Assembly (NCBI GenBank): GCA_963843365.1 | Contig: CAWJKG010000002.1 | Span: 1,240,001 to 1,304,000, forward strand | Length of the DNA: 64,000 nucleotides | DNA from: Bog-473 sp963843365 | GTDB lineage: Bacteria > Actinomycetota > Acidimicrobiia > Acidimicrobiales > RAAP-2 | Direction: 5' to 3' | Shown here: piece by piece, positions 47,701 through 56,776 of the stretch | Numbering within the stretch: position 1 is the first letter of the stretch | Layout of the letters: every line of letters starts with the position of its first letter | The notes under the pieces: generated by a model | Told to the model about the DNA's origin: nothing | Seen by the model: the letters and a program-made list of their open reading frames with translations, nothing else | The model's database searches: none | Made by a program: the position numbers and the translations under genes

Positions 47701-50700
47701 AGTCGAATCGGCCGGGATACAGGTGGTGTCCGAGCTGTTCGGGAGGCGCGGCGACCCCGTCTTCGGCGTCCAGTCCGCCACGGTGGTCCAATCGCCGGTG
47801 CCCCCGGTCCACACGATGGTGCAGCTGCTGGCCACGTCGGTGATCGACACGTTCTGCGTCACCTGGGCCGCAGCCAGGTAGTTGCTGTTCCCGGCCTGGT
47901 TGGCGTCGATCTGGCACGTCCCTCCCGCGTTGAAGGTAACGGTGGAGCCCGACGTCGACCCTGAGATCGAGCAGACCGATGTGCTCGACGAGTCGATGGT
48001 CAGGGTTACCGGGAGACCCGAGCTGGCCTGGGCCGTGACCACGTAGGTACCGCCGATCCCCGGGGTGCCCGGGGGAGACGACGTGAAGCGGACGGTCTGG
48101 GCGCCTTGCCCGACCCCCGTCACCGTTTGCTGCGCTTCCGGCGCCGCCGAGTAGTCGACGTTCCCCGTCTGGTTGGCGTCGATGGTGCAGTTCGCGGCGG
48201 CGGTGAAGGTGACGGTGGCGCCCGACAGGGTGCAGTCACCGCTGGTGGAGGCATCGATGCTCAAGGTGACCGGCAGCCCCGATGAAGCCGTCGCGGTGAC
48301 TGCGTACGTCCCACCGACGACCGGACTGGACGGTGGCGTCGACGTGATGCTCACCGTCTGGGAGTCCTGACCGACCGAGATGGTCTGTGTCACCTCCGGT
48401 GCGGCGGCGAACGTCGCACTGCCCGACTGATCGGCGTCGACGGTGCAGGTACCGGTGGCTGTGAATCGAACCGTGGCGCCGGCCAGCGTGCACACCCCCG
48501 AACTGGAGGGGCTCACCGAGAACGTCACGGGCAAGCCTGAGGTGGCCGTCGCCGTCACCGTGTAGGTGTCGCCCGGTACGGCCCCGCTCGGCGGGGTCGA
48601 GGTGAAGCTGATGCTCTGGGACGTTTGACCGACGAGTACCGACTGGGTGACCTCCACAGCCGGCGCCACGGTGCTCGATCCGGCCTGGGTCGCATCGATG
48701 GTGCAGGTGCCGGGACCGATCAGATCCACCGTTCCGGCCAACAACGAGCAGACCGCGGTGCTGCTCGGGTCGACGCTCAGGGTCACCGTCAGGCCCGAGG
48801 TCGAGATGGCGGCCACCGCATAGGTGTTGCCCACCACCGGGCTGCTCGGCGGTGTCGTCGTGAAGGAGATCGTCTGGCTCTGCTCGTTGACGACGACCAG
48901 CTGGACGGCTTGCGGAGCGGCGGAATAGCCGGAGTTCCCGGCTTGGTTGGCGTCGATCTCGCAGTCGCCACCCGTCACGAACGTCACGGTCGATCCGGCG
49001 ATGGTGCACAACCCGATGCTGGCGGGGTCGATGCTCAAGGTGACCGGCAGGCCGGAGGTGGCCGTGGCCGTGACGGTGTAGGTGCCGTTGGGCGCGGCCC
49101 CCGTCGGTGGCGTGGAGGAGAAGCTGATGGTCTGGGTGAGCTGCCCGGCCATGGCCAGGCCGAAGCCGTAGCCGGCGCTGACCTGGGTGACCGCGACCCC
49201 GCTGGGCAGCGCCATCGGAGCCGGCGTGTCATGCGAGGCGGTATCCCCGACGCCCGCGTCGCCGCCGCTGTTCTCGCCCCAGCCGTACGCGGTGCCGTTC
49301 GACAGGGCGGCCAGCCCCTGGTCCCAGCCTGCGGCAATGGCGGCAGCCGTCGAGCCGGCGGGGAGATCGACCGGTGCCGGCGTGGCGTCGCATCCACATT
49401 GGATGCCGGTCGAGGTCCACCCGTTCGGGGTGGTGGTCCCGTTGCCGAGCTGCCCGGCGGTGTTCGAGCCCCAGCTGTAGACGGTGCCGTTACCGGCCAG
49501 GGCCAGCCCGTCGGTCCCCCCCGCCGAGACCGCCGTGATGTCGGCTCCGGAGGGCAGGAGCGCCTTGGTCGGGGTCGGATCGCAGTTGCAACCCGACTGC
49601 GAGGTGAAGCCCGCCCCCACCTCACCCGAGTCGTTCTCACCCCAGCCGTACACGGTCCCGGCGGTGTCGGTGATAAGGACGAAGTTGGCACCGACGGAGA
49701 CCCCGGTGGCCACGACGCCCGAAGGAAGTGCAGCCAGGCTGGGTGTTAACACCGGAGCATCGGGGTTCCCGGTGGCCCCGGTCCCCAGCTGGCCGCTCTG
49801 GTCCAGACCCCAGGTGTACACCTGCCCGGTGGACGTGACCGCGGCGAAGGAGTTCATTCCCGCCCCGATCGCGGTGGCGATCACTCCGCTGGGCAGATCG
49901 ACCTTCACCGGCACGTCGCTGCTCGCGCTCGAGCCGTTCCCGAGCTGTCCGCCGCCGGCCCCCCAGGCGTACACGGCTCCGGTGCTCGCCAGTGCGATGT
50001 CCGTCTCCGTGCCCGCCGCCACCGCCGTGGCGGTGACGCCGCTGGGCAGGTCGGCCTTCACCGGGACCAGGCTGCTGGCGGTCGAGCCGTCACCCAGCTG
50101 GCCCAATGCGCCGTTGCCCGCGCTGTAGACCGCGCCTGTCGAGCTCAGGAATTCGCTGACGCCCCAACCGGCCGACTCCTGGACGAAGGACACGCCGCTC
50201 GGCACGTCCACCTGGGTGGGGCTGGGGTCCGAGGTCGTGGTCCCATCCCCGAACTGTCCGTTCCCGTTCCCACCGAAGGCGTAGACCGTGCCGGGTGCGG
50301 TGGAGAGCCCGCCCACCGACACCCCCTGGGTGGCCTGGGGCGCCGGCGCATAGATGCTGGCCCCGGCCTGGTTGGCGTCGATGGTGCAGGTGCCCTGAGA
50401 CAGGAAGGTCACGGTCGAGCCCGTGATGGAACAAATGGTCGAACTGAGGGGGGCGATCGACAGGCTCACGGGCAGGCCGGAGGTCGACTCGGCCAGCACG
50501 TTGTAGGTGGAGCCGATGGCACCGGTGGCCGGCGGCGTGGAGGTGAAGGTGATGCTCTGTGGTGTGAGCTGCGAAATGACCGCGCTCTGGAAACCCAGGC
50601 CGCCTTGCCCCAGGCTGCCGACAGCGACTCCCGACGGCAGCTGCATCTGCGTCGGCGTGTCGACGTTGGCTGTCGTCCCGATTCCGAGAGCGCCATCGCG

Positions 50701-53272
50701 GTTGTCGCCCCAGCCGTAGACCGCACCGGTACTCGTCAGGGCCAGCCCATAGAACGAACCGGCCGCAATGGCCGTCGCGGTGGTGCCGCTCGGAAGCTGC
50801 ACCAGGGCCGGAGGGGTCGGCGGGCCGACGGCGCCGAACGAGCCGTTGCCGAGCTCGCCCTGCTGGTTGGCGCCCCAGGCGTAGACCTGCCCGGAAGCCG
50901 TCATCGCCATGGCAAACGCATCTCCGGCCGCGACGGCGGTGGCGGCAGCCCCACCGGGCAGGGGGATCACGGTCGGCACGTCGGTGGTGCCGCCCGTGAC
51001 GGCATCGATGTTGCCCCACATGTAGACGGTCCCCGTGGAGGTCAGCCCCATGGCCATCAGGCCATCGGCGGCGATCGCCGTGATGACCGTGCCGGCGGGG
51101 AACGGAACCTGCTCCGGGCTCAGGGCGAAGCCACCGGAGGTGGGCTGGCCCGTCTCGTCCTGCAGGTCGTCGCCCCAGCCGTACACCTGGCCGGTCGAGG
51201 TCGAGCGCGTAGTTCGTGTACGACCCGGCGGCCACCTGGGTGACGTTGGACAACGCCAACTTGGTCGGCTGGGTCACGCAGTCACACCCCGAAGTGTTGG
51301 AGGTGCCGTTGCCGATTTCGCCTTCGCTGTTGTCGCCCCAGGTGTAGACGGACCCGCTCGACGAGACCGCGACGACGGACTCGTACGCGGTCGCCACCTG
51401 GCTGATGGTCACGCCCGGGAAGTCGACCAGGGAGGGCCTGGTGCTGCCCGTCGTTCCCGACGTCCCGTTCCCGAGCTCCCCGTTCTGGTTGCTCCCCCAG
51501 ACGTAGACCGCACCGGCGGAGGTGCACGAGCCACCCTGGCAACCGCGCACCACCGCCGCCGTGTCCTCCGACCCGGTGCTGACCTGGGTGGCCGTCAAGC
51601 CGGTCCCGAGCAGCGTCTGCACCGGACTGTGGGCGTCCGTGGTGCTCCCGTTGCCGAGTTGGCCGCTGTTGTTGGAGCCCGACTGGTAAATGACGCCGGG
51701 TGACGACGACGGTTCCCCGACGGTCACCGCCTGTGTGACCTCGGACGCGGCCGAGTAGTCCGTGTCGCCGGCCTGGTTGGCGTCAATGGTGCACGTGCCG
51801 GTGGTGGCGAAGGTGACGACACCGCCCGAGATCGCGCACACCGCGGCCGAGCCCGGGTCGATGGTGAGCGCCACGGGCAGGCCCGAGGTCGCCGTGGCGG
51901 TCGGGGCTGTACGTGGTGCCGGGAGCGGGGCCGCTCGGCGCGGTCGACGAGAAGCTGACCGTCTGCGAAGCCTGCTCCATGAGCGCCATCGCCGTGGCTG
52001 TAACCCGCGGACACCGCCTTCACCGTCATGGCGAAGGGGAGCTGATTGGCGCCCACGGGAGCGGTGAAGCACTGGCACGAGCCGGGCAGGGGGGTCTCGT
52101 TGGCGGCGGATTGGTCCTGCTGGTTGTCCCCCCACGAGAACACGAGCCCCGACGGGGTGACCGCCAAGACGAAGTCCCCCCCGGCAGAGATCGACGTCAC
52201 CGTCTGGCCCGAAGGCATCTCGCGCTTCCACCGGAGTCGTGCTCGAGGTGGTCGTGCCGTTGCCGAGCTCGCCGATGCCGTTGTCGCCCCAGCCGTAGAC
52301 CTGACCGTTCTGACCCAGGACGTAGGCGTCGGCCTCACCGGCGGAGACCGCCGCCGCCAGGACGCCGCCGGGGAGCGCCACCACCTGCGGCGTGTCCTCC
52401 GCTCCCGGCGGCACCGTCGGGATGCCGCCCGAAGCCGCCGACGCCCCGCCGACATAACCCCACCAGTACGCGGTGCCGGTGGTGCTCACGGCCATACCGA
52501 TGCTCACGCCGGCGCCGATGTGGGTGACGATCACACCGCCGGGAAGGTCGACCTGCACGGGTGTGAGCTGGCTGACGGTGCTGCCGTCGCTGCCGTCGCC
52601 CAGCTGGCCGTCGAAGTTGTTGCCCCAGGCGTAGACCGTGCCGGCGGTTGTCAACGCGTAGGCGCCGTTCAGGCCGGCGGCGATCTGGGTGACGGGCGCG
52701 GGCATCGTTACCGCGATCGGTACGGACGAGTTGGTGGTGGTGCCGTTGCCGAACTGACCCTCCAGATTGAGGCCCCAGGCGTAGACCGCTCCCGTGGACG
52801 TCACGGCATAACTCGTCTCGTAGCCCGCCGCGACCGCCGTGGCCGTGACGCCGCTCGGCAACTGCACCGGCACCGGCGTCGTGCTCTGAGTGGTGGTGCC
52901 ATTGCCGAGCTGACCTTCGTTGTTGGTGCCCCAGGCGTAAATGGACCCGGTCGACGTCAAGGCCAAGCTGAAGTCCGAACCGGCCGAGACGGCGGTGGCG
53001 TTCACACTGCCCGGAAGGTCTGCTGCGACGGGTGGCACATCGGTACCGACCGTGCCCGTCCCGGCCTCGCCGTTTCCGTTGGCGCCCCAGACGTAGACGG
53101 GCCCGGTGCTCACGGCGGATGACGGCAACGCCGCGCCGAGCACCGCCACGACGGGCGCCAGCACGAGCAGCGATGCAACGATCAGTCGCAGCCGCGTGCG
53201 ACGCCGCCAGGGTGTCGGTGCGGTGTCCACGAGCGCCACGTCGGCGATCAGGGAACTCCGGCGCGACCGCAC
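32736..53272 (-). CDS. Giant multidomain surface protein: RCC1 propellers, beta-helix repeats, ~37 Big_1 Ig domains (frame broken by many indels)
   Basis: Reading across the breaks, this is one gene of about 20.5 kb coding for roughly 6,800 residues. A basic leader and hydrophobic segment (LIVASLLVLAPVVAVLGAALP, cleavage near SSA-VST) direct export. In order: three RCC1-type propellers with single Ig-like domains between them (53110-49140), five more spacer-type Ig domains (49140-47850), a jelly-roll/beta-helix region (47830-44270), and about 37 Big_1/invasin-type Ig domains (44260-32740). It ends FTKCPPPKYS with no LPXTG motif or membrane anchor. Breaks lie near 52215, 52002, 51905, 51200, 46829, 45184, 44988, 44130, 43617, 43127, 42590, 42494, 41395, 40940, 38070-38575 and 37682. 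Domain style suggests adhesion. The longest intact stretches are 51186-46830 and 37680-32736. Confidence 0.8.
32740..44260 (-). repeat. About 37 Big_1-type Ig-domain repeats (~312 nt each)
   Basis: Each unit encodes about 104 residues: PTSVPDDGTSTSSITVTL, then SGTPVSGQVVTLGQGAG, NAQGVATFSATDTHSEV, VTYTATDTSQSNLVI and a VAFHGPVSAS linker. Between 37.2 and 43.5 kb the copies are nearly identical at DNA level with a period of exactly 312 nt; units at both ends are diverged. A second type (PTSVADNGTS, then SGNPIPGQTVTLAQSSGG) is interspersed. The pattern is a recent tandem expansion inside an older array. Confidence 0.92.
33702..37194 (-). repeat. Higher-order repeat, 1,563-nt period (five Ig domains)
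   Basis: Five-domain blocks recur with a shift of 1,563 nt (521 codons). The stretch starting 34078 matches that starting 35641, including single-base variants such as CCAGCCGCG; 34705 matches 36268; 35014 matches 36577; and 33702 matches 36828 at twice the period. The block was duplicated as a unit and keeps frame. Confidence 0.85.
44270..47830 (-). repeat. Gly/Thr-rich beta-helix-like repeats (~495 nt, about 5.5 copies)
   Basis: Each unit of about 165 aa contains GTFTNAAGGSIANGG, NDHFTENGGTTTGSPV, SFSVLADGTSNVTGAPY, GQTLTLQTN and SAGTIQMDAGSGTSVINGG. The style is that of autotransporter passenger or pectate-lyase-like right-handed beta-helices. It is preceded by a domain with TGDWTTVADWTPKTG and followed by a segment (TIGSSFTVTASGGLST) that resembles the end of such passengers. 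Confidence 0.8.
47850..49140 (-). repeat. Five tandem Ig-like domains of the SQTISFTSTPP type
   Basis: About 85 residues each: QTISFTSTPPS, then GTYTVTATATSGLPVTLSID, a C of the VCTIAGSTVTF type, GTCTIDANQAGN and AAPQVTQ. The paired cysteines are conserved in every copy. Single copies of the same domain sit at about 50300-50575 and 51705-51965, between the RCC1 propellers. Confidence 0.85.
49140..53110 (-). repeat. Twenty-one RCC1-type blades in three groups of seven
   Basis: Blades of about 50-60 aa carry STGAVYAWGDNxxGQLGNGT, then PVPVQLPSGVTATAVAAG. Counting GxVYxWG starts gives seven in 53110-51990, seven in 51700-50580 and seven in 50290-49150, the number that closes one RCC1 propeller. 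An Ig-like domain of the SQTISF type follows each group. Four frameshifts (52215, 52002, 51905, 51200) fall here. Confidence 0.85.
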
Positions 53273-53572
53273 CGCGGCGCTCCTACAGCCCGCCTCCGAC
53301 CGCGTGCACCCGACTCCGCACTGGGCGCCCCACGCCCACCCCCTCGCTACGAACTCTCAGCGTGCGAACCGCCGCCGGAATCGTCTCGTCCCGCGCTGCG
53401 CCGGCCCCACGAGACGCCTTCCAGCGCGTCCCAAAATGGTGGCCAACCGCCTGCGGGCTCACGGCGCGAGCGTAGCAACGACCGTAGCAATTTCAAATGA
53501 CAATTTTTGGATCACCAAGCCGCAGGTACACGTCGTGCCTGACTGATCAATCTGACTGCGCAACCAATCGGC
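53273..53572. other. Intergenic region between lysS and the giant gene
   Basis: No gene is seen in these 300 nt. The lysS-proximal part (53466-53570) is AT-rich for this genome and holds the candidate promoter at 53469-53496; the remainder is the probable untranslated leader of the giant gene. Confidence 0.6.
53469..53496 (-). promoter_or_regulatory. Candidate promoter of the giant surface-protein gene
   Basis: On the minus strand TTGAAA (53496-53491), a 16-nt spacer and TACGCT (53474-53469). It would give a leader of about 190 nt before the GTG at 53272. The -10 box is a partial match. Confidence 0.45.
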
Positions 53573-55019
53573 TCAACCGCGGTCCGGGCGCAGGGTGGGG
53601 AAGGCGATGACCTCGCGGATGTTGGCCACGTCACCCAGGAGCATCAGCAAGCGGTCGACGCCCAGCCCAAAGCCGGACGTCGGGGGCAACCCGTACTCGA
53701 GCGCGCGGAGATAGTCCTCGTCCACCACCGCGGACTCCTCGTCGTCGCCGGCCCGGGCCTTAGCCGCCTGCTCCTCGAAGCGGGCGCGCTGGTCGTCGGG
53801 GTCGATGAGCTCGGTGAAGCCGTTGCCCAGTTCGCGTCCCGCCACCACCGGCTCGTAGCGCTCCACGAGCTCGGGCCCGTCGCGGTGGCGCCGCGCCAGC
53901 GGAGATACTTCGGCCGGGTAGTCGATGACGAACACCGGCCCCCACAAGTCGGTCTCTGTGGTCTTCTCGTAGATCTCGAGGAGGAGCTTGCCCGGTCCCC
54001 AGCTGTCCTCGACCTGCAGGCCGACCTCGGCCGCCACGCGGGCCAGTTCGTCGCGTGGCGTGCGCACGTCGAGGGTGAAACCGGTGGCCTCCGCGACGAG
54101 CTCGCTCATGGTGGCGCGTCGCCACGGTGTCGTGAGATCGAGCTCTCGTCCGCCGTACGTGAGCTGCGTCGTCCCGCGTACGTCGAGGGCCAGCCCGGCG
54201 ACGAGCTCCTCGAAGACGACCATGGTGTCGCGGTAGTCGGCGTAGGCCTGGTAGAGCTCGAGCGTCGTGAACTCGGGGTTGTGGCGCGGCGAGATGCCTT
54301 CGTTGCGGAAGCTGCGTCCGATCTCGAACACCTTGTCGAACCCGCCGACCACGAGCCGCTTCAGGTAGAGCTCCGGCGCCACGCGCAGGTAGAAGTCGGT
54401 GTCGAAGGTGTTGTGGTGCGTGACGAACGGGCGCGCCGTGGCCCCCCCGGCGATGGGGTGCAGCAACGGTGTCTCGACCTCGACGAAGCCCTGCGCCCAC
54501 AGGCGCTGGCGCATGTGGCGCACCACGTCGCTGCGTAGTTGGAGCAGCTGACGCCGCGCGCTCGTTGGCCCACAGGTCGACCTCACGCTGGCGGTAGCGC
54601 GTCTCGACATCGCTGACGCCGTGCCACTTGTCCCCGAAGCTGCGACGCGCCTCGGCCAGCAGCGTCCAGTCGGCCACCTTGACCGACAGCTCGCCGCGCC
54701 TTGTCCGGATCACCTCGCCGATGACGCCCACCCAGTCCCCGAGGTTGCGCTTGGTGAACTCGTCGAAACGCGGCGTCTCCGCGGCGCGGGCGAACAGCTG
54801 GATGGTCCCTGTGTTGTCGCGCAGCTCGGCGAAGGCCGCCTTTCCCTGGTCGCGGAGGAGCATGATGCGGCCGGCCACCCCGACGGTGACGCCGGACTCC
54901 TCGCCGGGGGCCAGCCCCGACCAGGCCTCGACAACGGCGGCGGTCTCGTGCGTGCGCTCGAAGCGGTAGGGGATCTCGAGCGGCGCCGTGGCGTCCTCGT
55001 CCGGTGACGGCTCGCTCAT
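53573..55019 (-). CDS. lysS: Lysyl-tRNA synthetase, class II (one frameshift)
   Basis: LysRS charges tRNA-Lys. The N-terminal OB-fold anticodon domain (GVTVGVAGRIMLLRDQGKAAF, then LSVKVADWTLLAEA) is in one frame. After a break near 54558 the class II core follows: FVEVETPLLHPIAGGATARPF (motif 1), FEIGRSFRNEGISPRHNPEFT (motif 2) and GFGLGVDRLLMLL (motif 3). At the break, NERA should continue RRQLLQLRSD; a lost CG in a CGCGCG run explains the shift. The total is about 482 codons, normal for LysRS. An essential gene with both halves conserved, so a sequence error is likely. It is last in the cofactor operon, overlapping coaX as ATGA. Confidence 0.95.
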
Positions 55020-55867
55020 GAAGGGACGTTGCGCTCGTACACGATGCGCAGGCCGTGCAGGGTCAACCAGGGCTCCACGTGCTCAATGGTGTCCGAATAC
55101 GGCGCAATGAGCGAACTGAAGCCCCCCGTCGCCACGACGGTGGCCGGGCCCAGCTCCTCCATGAAGCGCCGAGCCAGGCTGTCGACGAGCCCCGAGAAGC
55201 CGTAGAGCGTCCCGGACTCGATCGACTCCACGGTGGACCGGCCGATGACACTGCGCGGCTCGACCAGCTCCACCCGGCGCAGCGCGGCGGCCGACTGGTA
55301 GAGCGCATCGAGGCTCACGCCCACCCCCGGGGTGATGGCGCCGCCCATGTACTCCCCGTTGGCGCTGATCGCCTCGACCGTCGTCGCCGTGCCCATGTCG
55401 ACCACCACACAGGGGCCGCCGTAGAGGTCGTAGGCGCCGACCGCGTCGGCGATGCGGTCGGCGCCGACCTCCTTGGGGTTGTCGTACAGGATCGGCATGC
55501 CGCTCTTGGTCCCGGGCCCGAGCACGACGCTCGGCAGATCCGAGAACCAGCGCGACGCCATTTGGCGCAGCTCCGCCGTCACGTGCGGCACCGACGAGCA
55601 GACGGCGATGCCCGAGACCGACGTCGAGATGTCGAGACCCTCCAGGTCGAGCAGCTGGGTCAGCAGGACGGCGTGCTCGTCTGGTGTGCGACTGGAGCTG
55701 GTGGAGAGGCGCCAGTGATGGGTGAGCCCGCGCGGCGCGGTGGGGTCGTGTTCCGTCCCGATGCCGACGCCGATGGTCTCCTCGAGGGCCGGTGCGGCAT
55801 CCTCGGCGTCCGTCGCGTACAGGCCGATGACGGTCTCGGTGTTGCCCACGTCGATGACCAGCAGCAA
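55016..55867 (-). CDS. coaX: Type III pantothenate kinase
   Basis: CoaX phosphorylates pantothenate, the first committed step to coenzyme A. The ASKHA-fold motifs are visible: LLVIDVGNTETVIGLY (phosphate 1), the GPGTKSGMPILYDNPKEVGADRIADAVGA stretch that holds the pantothenate site and dimer aspartate, and VVDMGTATTVEAI (phosphate 2). The 283-residue length is slightly long because of an insert near 30-45. It lies between nadC and lysS; its stop overlaps the lysS ATG. panC and panD upstream supply its substrate. Confidence 0.95.
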   Translation of the reverse strand: MLLVIDVGNTETVIGLYATDAEDAAPALEETIGVGIGTEHDPTAPRGLTHHWRLSTSSSRTPDEHAVLLTQLLDLEGLDISTSVSGIAVCSSVPHVTAELRQMASRWFSDLPSVVLGPGTKSGMPILYDNPKEVGADRIADAVGAYDLYGGPCVVVDMGTATTVEAISANGEYMGGAITPGVGVSLDALYQSAAALRRVELVEPRSVIGRSTVESIESGTLYGFSGLVDSLARRFMEELGPATVVATGGFSSLIAPYSDTIEHVEPWLTLHGLRIVYERNVPS

Positions 55868-55870
55868 GGC

Positions 55871-56776
55871 TCAATCCCCCCCGGCGCCGTGCCCCCCGGC
55901 GCCCGTCTTGGTCCAGATGAGATCGAGTCCCAGGTCGAGCGACGGGGCCGAATGCGTCAGCGCGCCGACGGAAATGCGGTCGGGCCCGGCGGCGGCGAAG
56001 GCCCCGATGGTGGCCAACGTGACACCGCCCGACACCTCGGTGAGGATGGGGCCAGCCGCGTCGAGGTGCGCCACCGCGATGGCCTCGACGACGGCGCCCG
56101 GGTCCATGTTGTCGAGCAGCACGGCGTCGGCCCCGGCCCGCGCCGCCTGCGCCACCTGATCGAGGGCGTCGCACTCGATCTCGACCATCCGTCCCGGCCA
56201 CAGCGCGCGGGCGCGGTGCACGGCATCGGCGATGCTCGTCCCGGCCAGGTGGTTGTCCTTCACCAGCACGGCGTCGGACAGCCCGAAGCGGTGACTGGTG
56301 CCCCCGCCGGCGCGCACGGCCGCCTTCTCGAGCAGCCGCAGCCCCGGCGTCGTCTTGCGGGTGTCGAGCACCGCCACCGACGGGTTGCTCTCGTGGGCGG
56401 CGGCGACGAACTGCGCCGTCAGGGTGGCGATGCCGGAGAGACGCCCGAGGAAGTTCAGCGCGGTGCGCTCGGCGGTGAGGATCGGGCGCAGCGGTCCCGT
56501 CACCTCCACCACGGTGTCCCCGGCGACCAGTTCGTCGCCGTCGGCGGCGAACCAGGACAGCTCGACGTCGGGTCCGACGCGCCGAAAGGCCTCCACGACG
56601 CAGGCCCGTCCGGCCAGCACGCCCGGGCGCCGGGCCCGGAGCGCGAAGTGAGCCTGCACGTCTGCGGGCACCAGCGCCGCCGTGAGGTCCCCGTCGGGCC
56701 CGAGGTCCTCGGCCAGGGCGCGGTCGACGGCGTCGCGCACGGCCGCGGCGTACGCCTGGGCGTCGGGGTCAGCCAT
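55871..56776 (-). CDS. nadC: Nicotinate-nucleotide pyrophosphorylase (quinolinate phosphoribosyltransferase)
   Basis: NadC makes nicotinate mononucleotide from quinolinate and PRPP. The ATG at 56776 overlaps the nadB 3' end by 8 nt and gives 301 residues, near the family norm; a longer open frame to 56854 is not needed. Motifs: ERTALNFLGRLSGIATLT, LDTRKTTPGLRLLEKAAV, GGGTSHRFGLSDAVLVKDNHL, and IECDALDQVAQAARAGADAVLLDN. It works with nadB upstream; no nadA is in the window. Confidence 0.95.
   Translation of the reverse strand: MADPDAQAYAAAVRDAVDRALAEDLGPDGDLTAALVPADVQAHFALRARRPGVLAGRACVVEAFRRVGPDVELSWFAADGDELVAGDTVVEVTGPLRPILTAERTALNFLGRLSGIATLTAQFVAAAHESNPSVAVLDTRKTTPGLRLLEKAAVRAGGGTSHRFGLSDAVLVKDNHLAGTSIADAVHRARALWPGRMVEIECDALDQVAQAARAGADAVLLDNMDPGAVVEAIAVAHLDAAGPILTEVSGGVTLATIGAFAAAGPDRISVGALTHSAPSLDLGLDLIWTKTGAGGHGAGGD

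Noticed and set aside
54541..54570. Programmed frameshift in lysS
   Set aside because: No slippery heptamer or stem is evident, and the loss of one CG in a CGCGCG run explains the break better.
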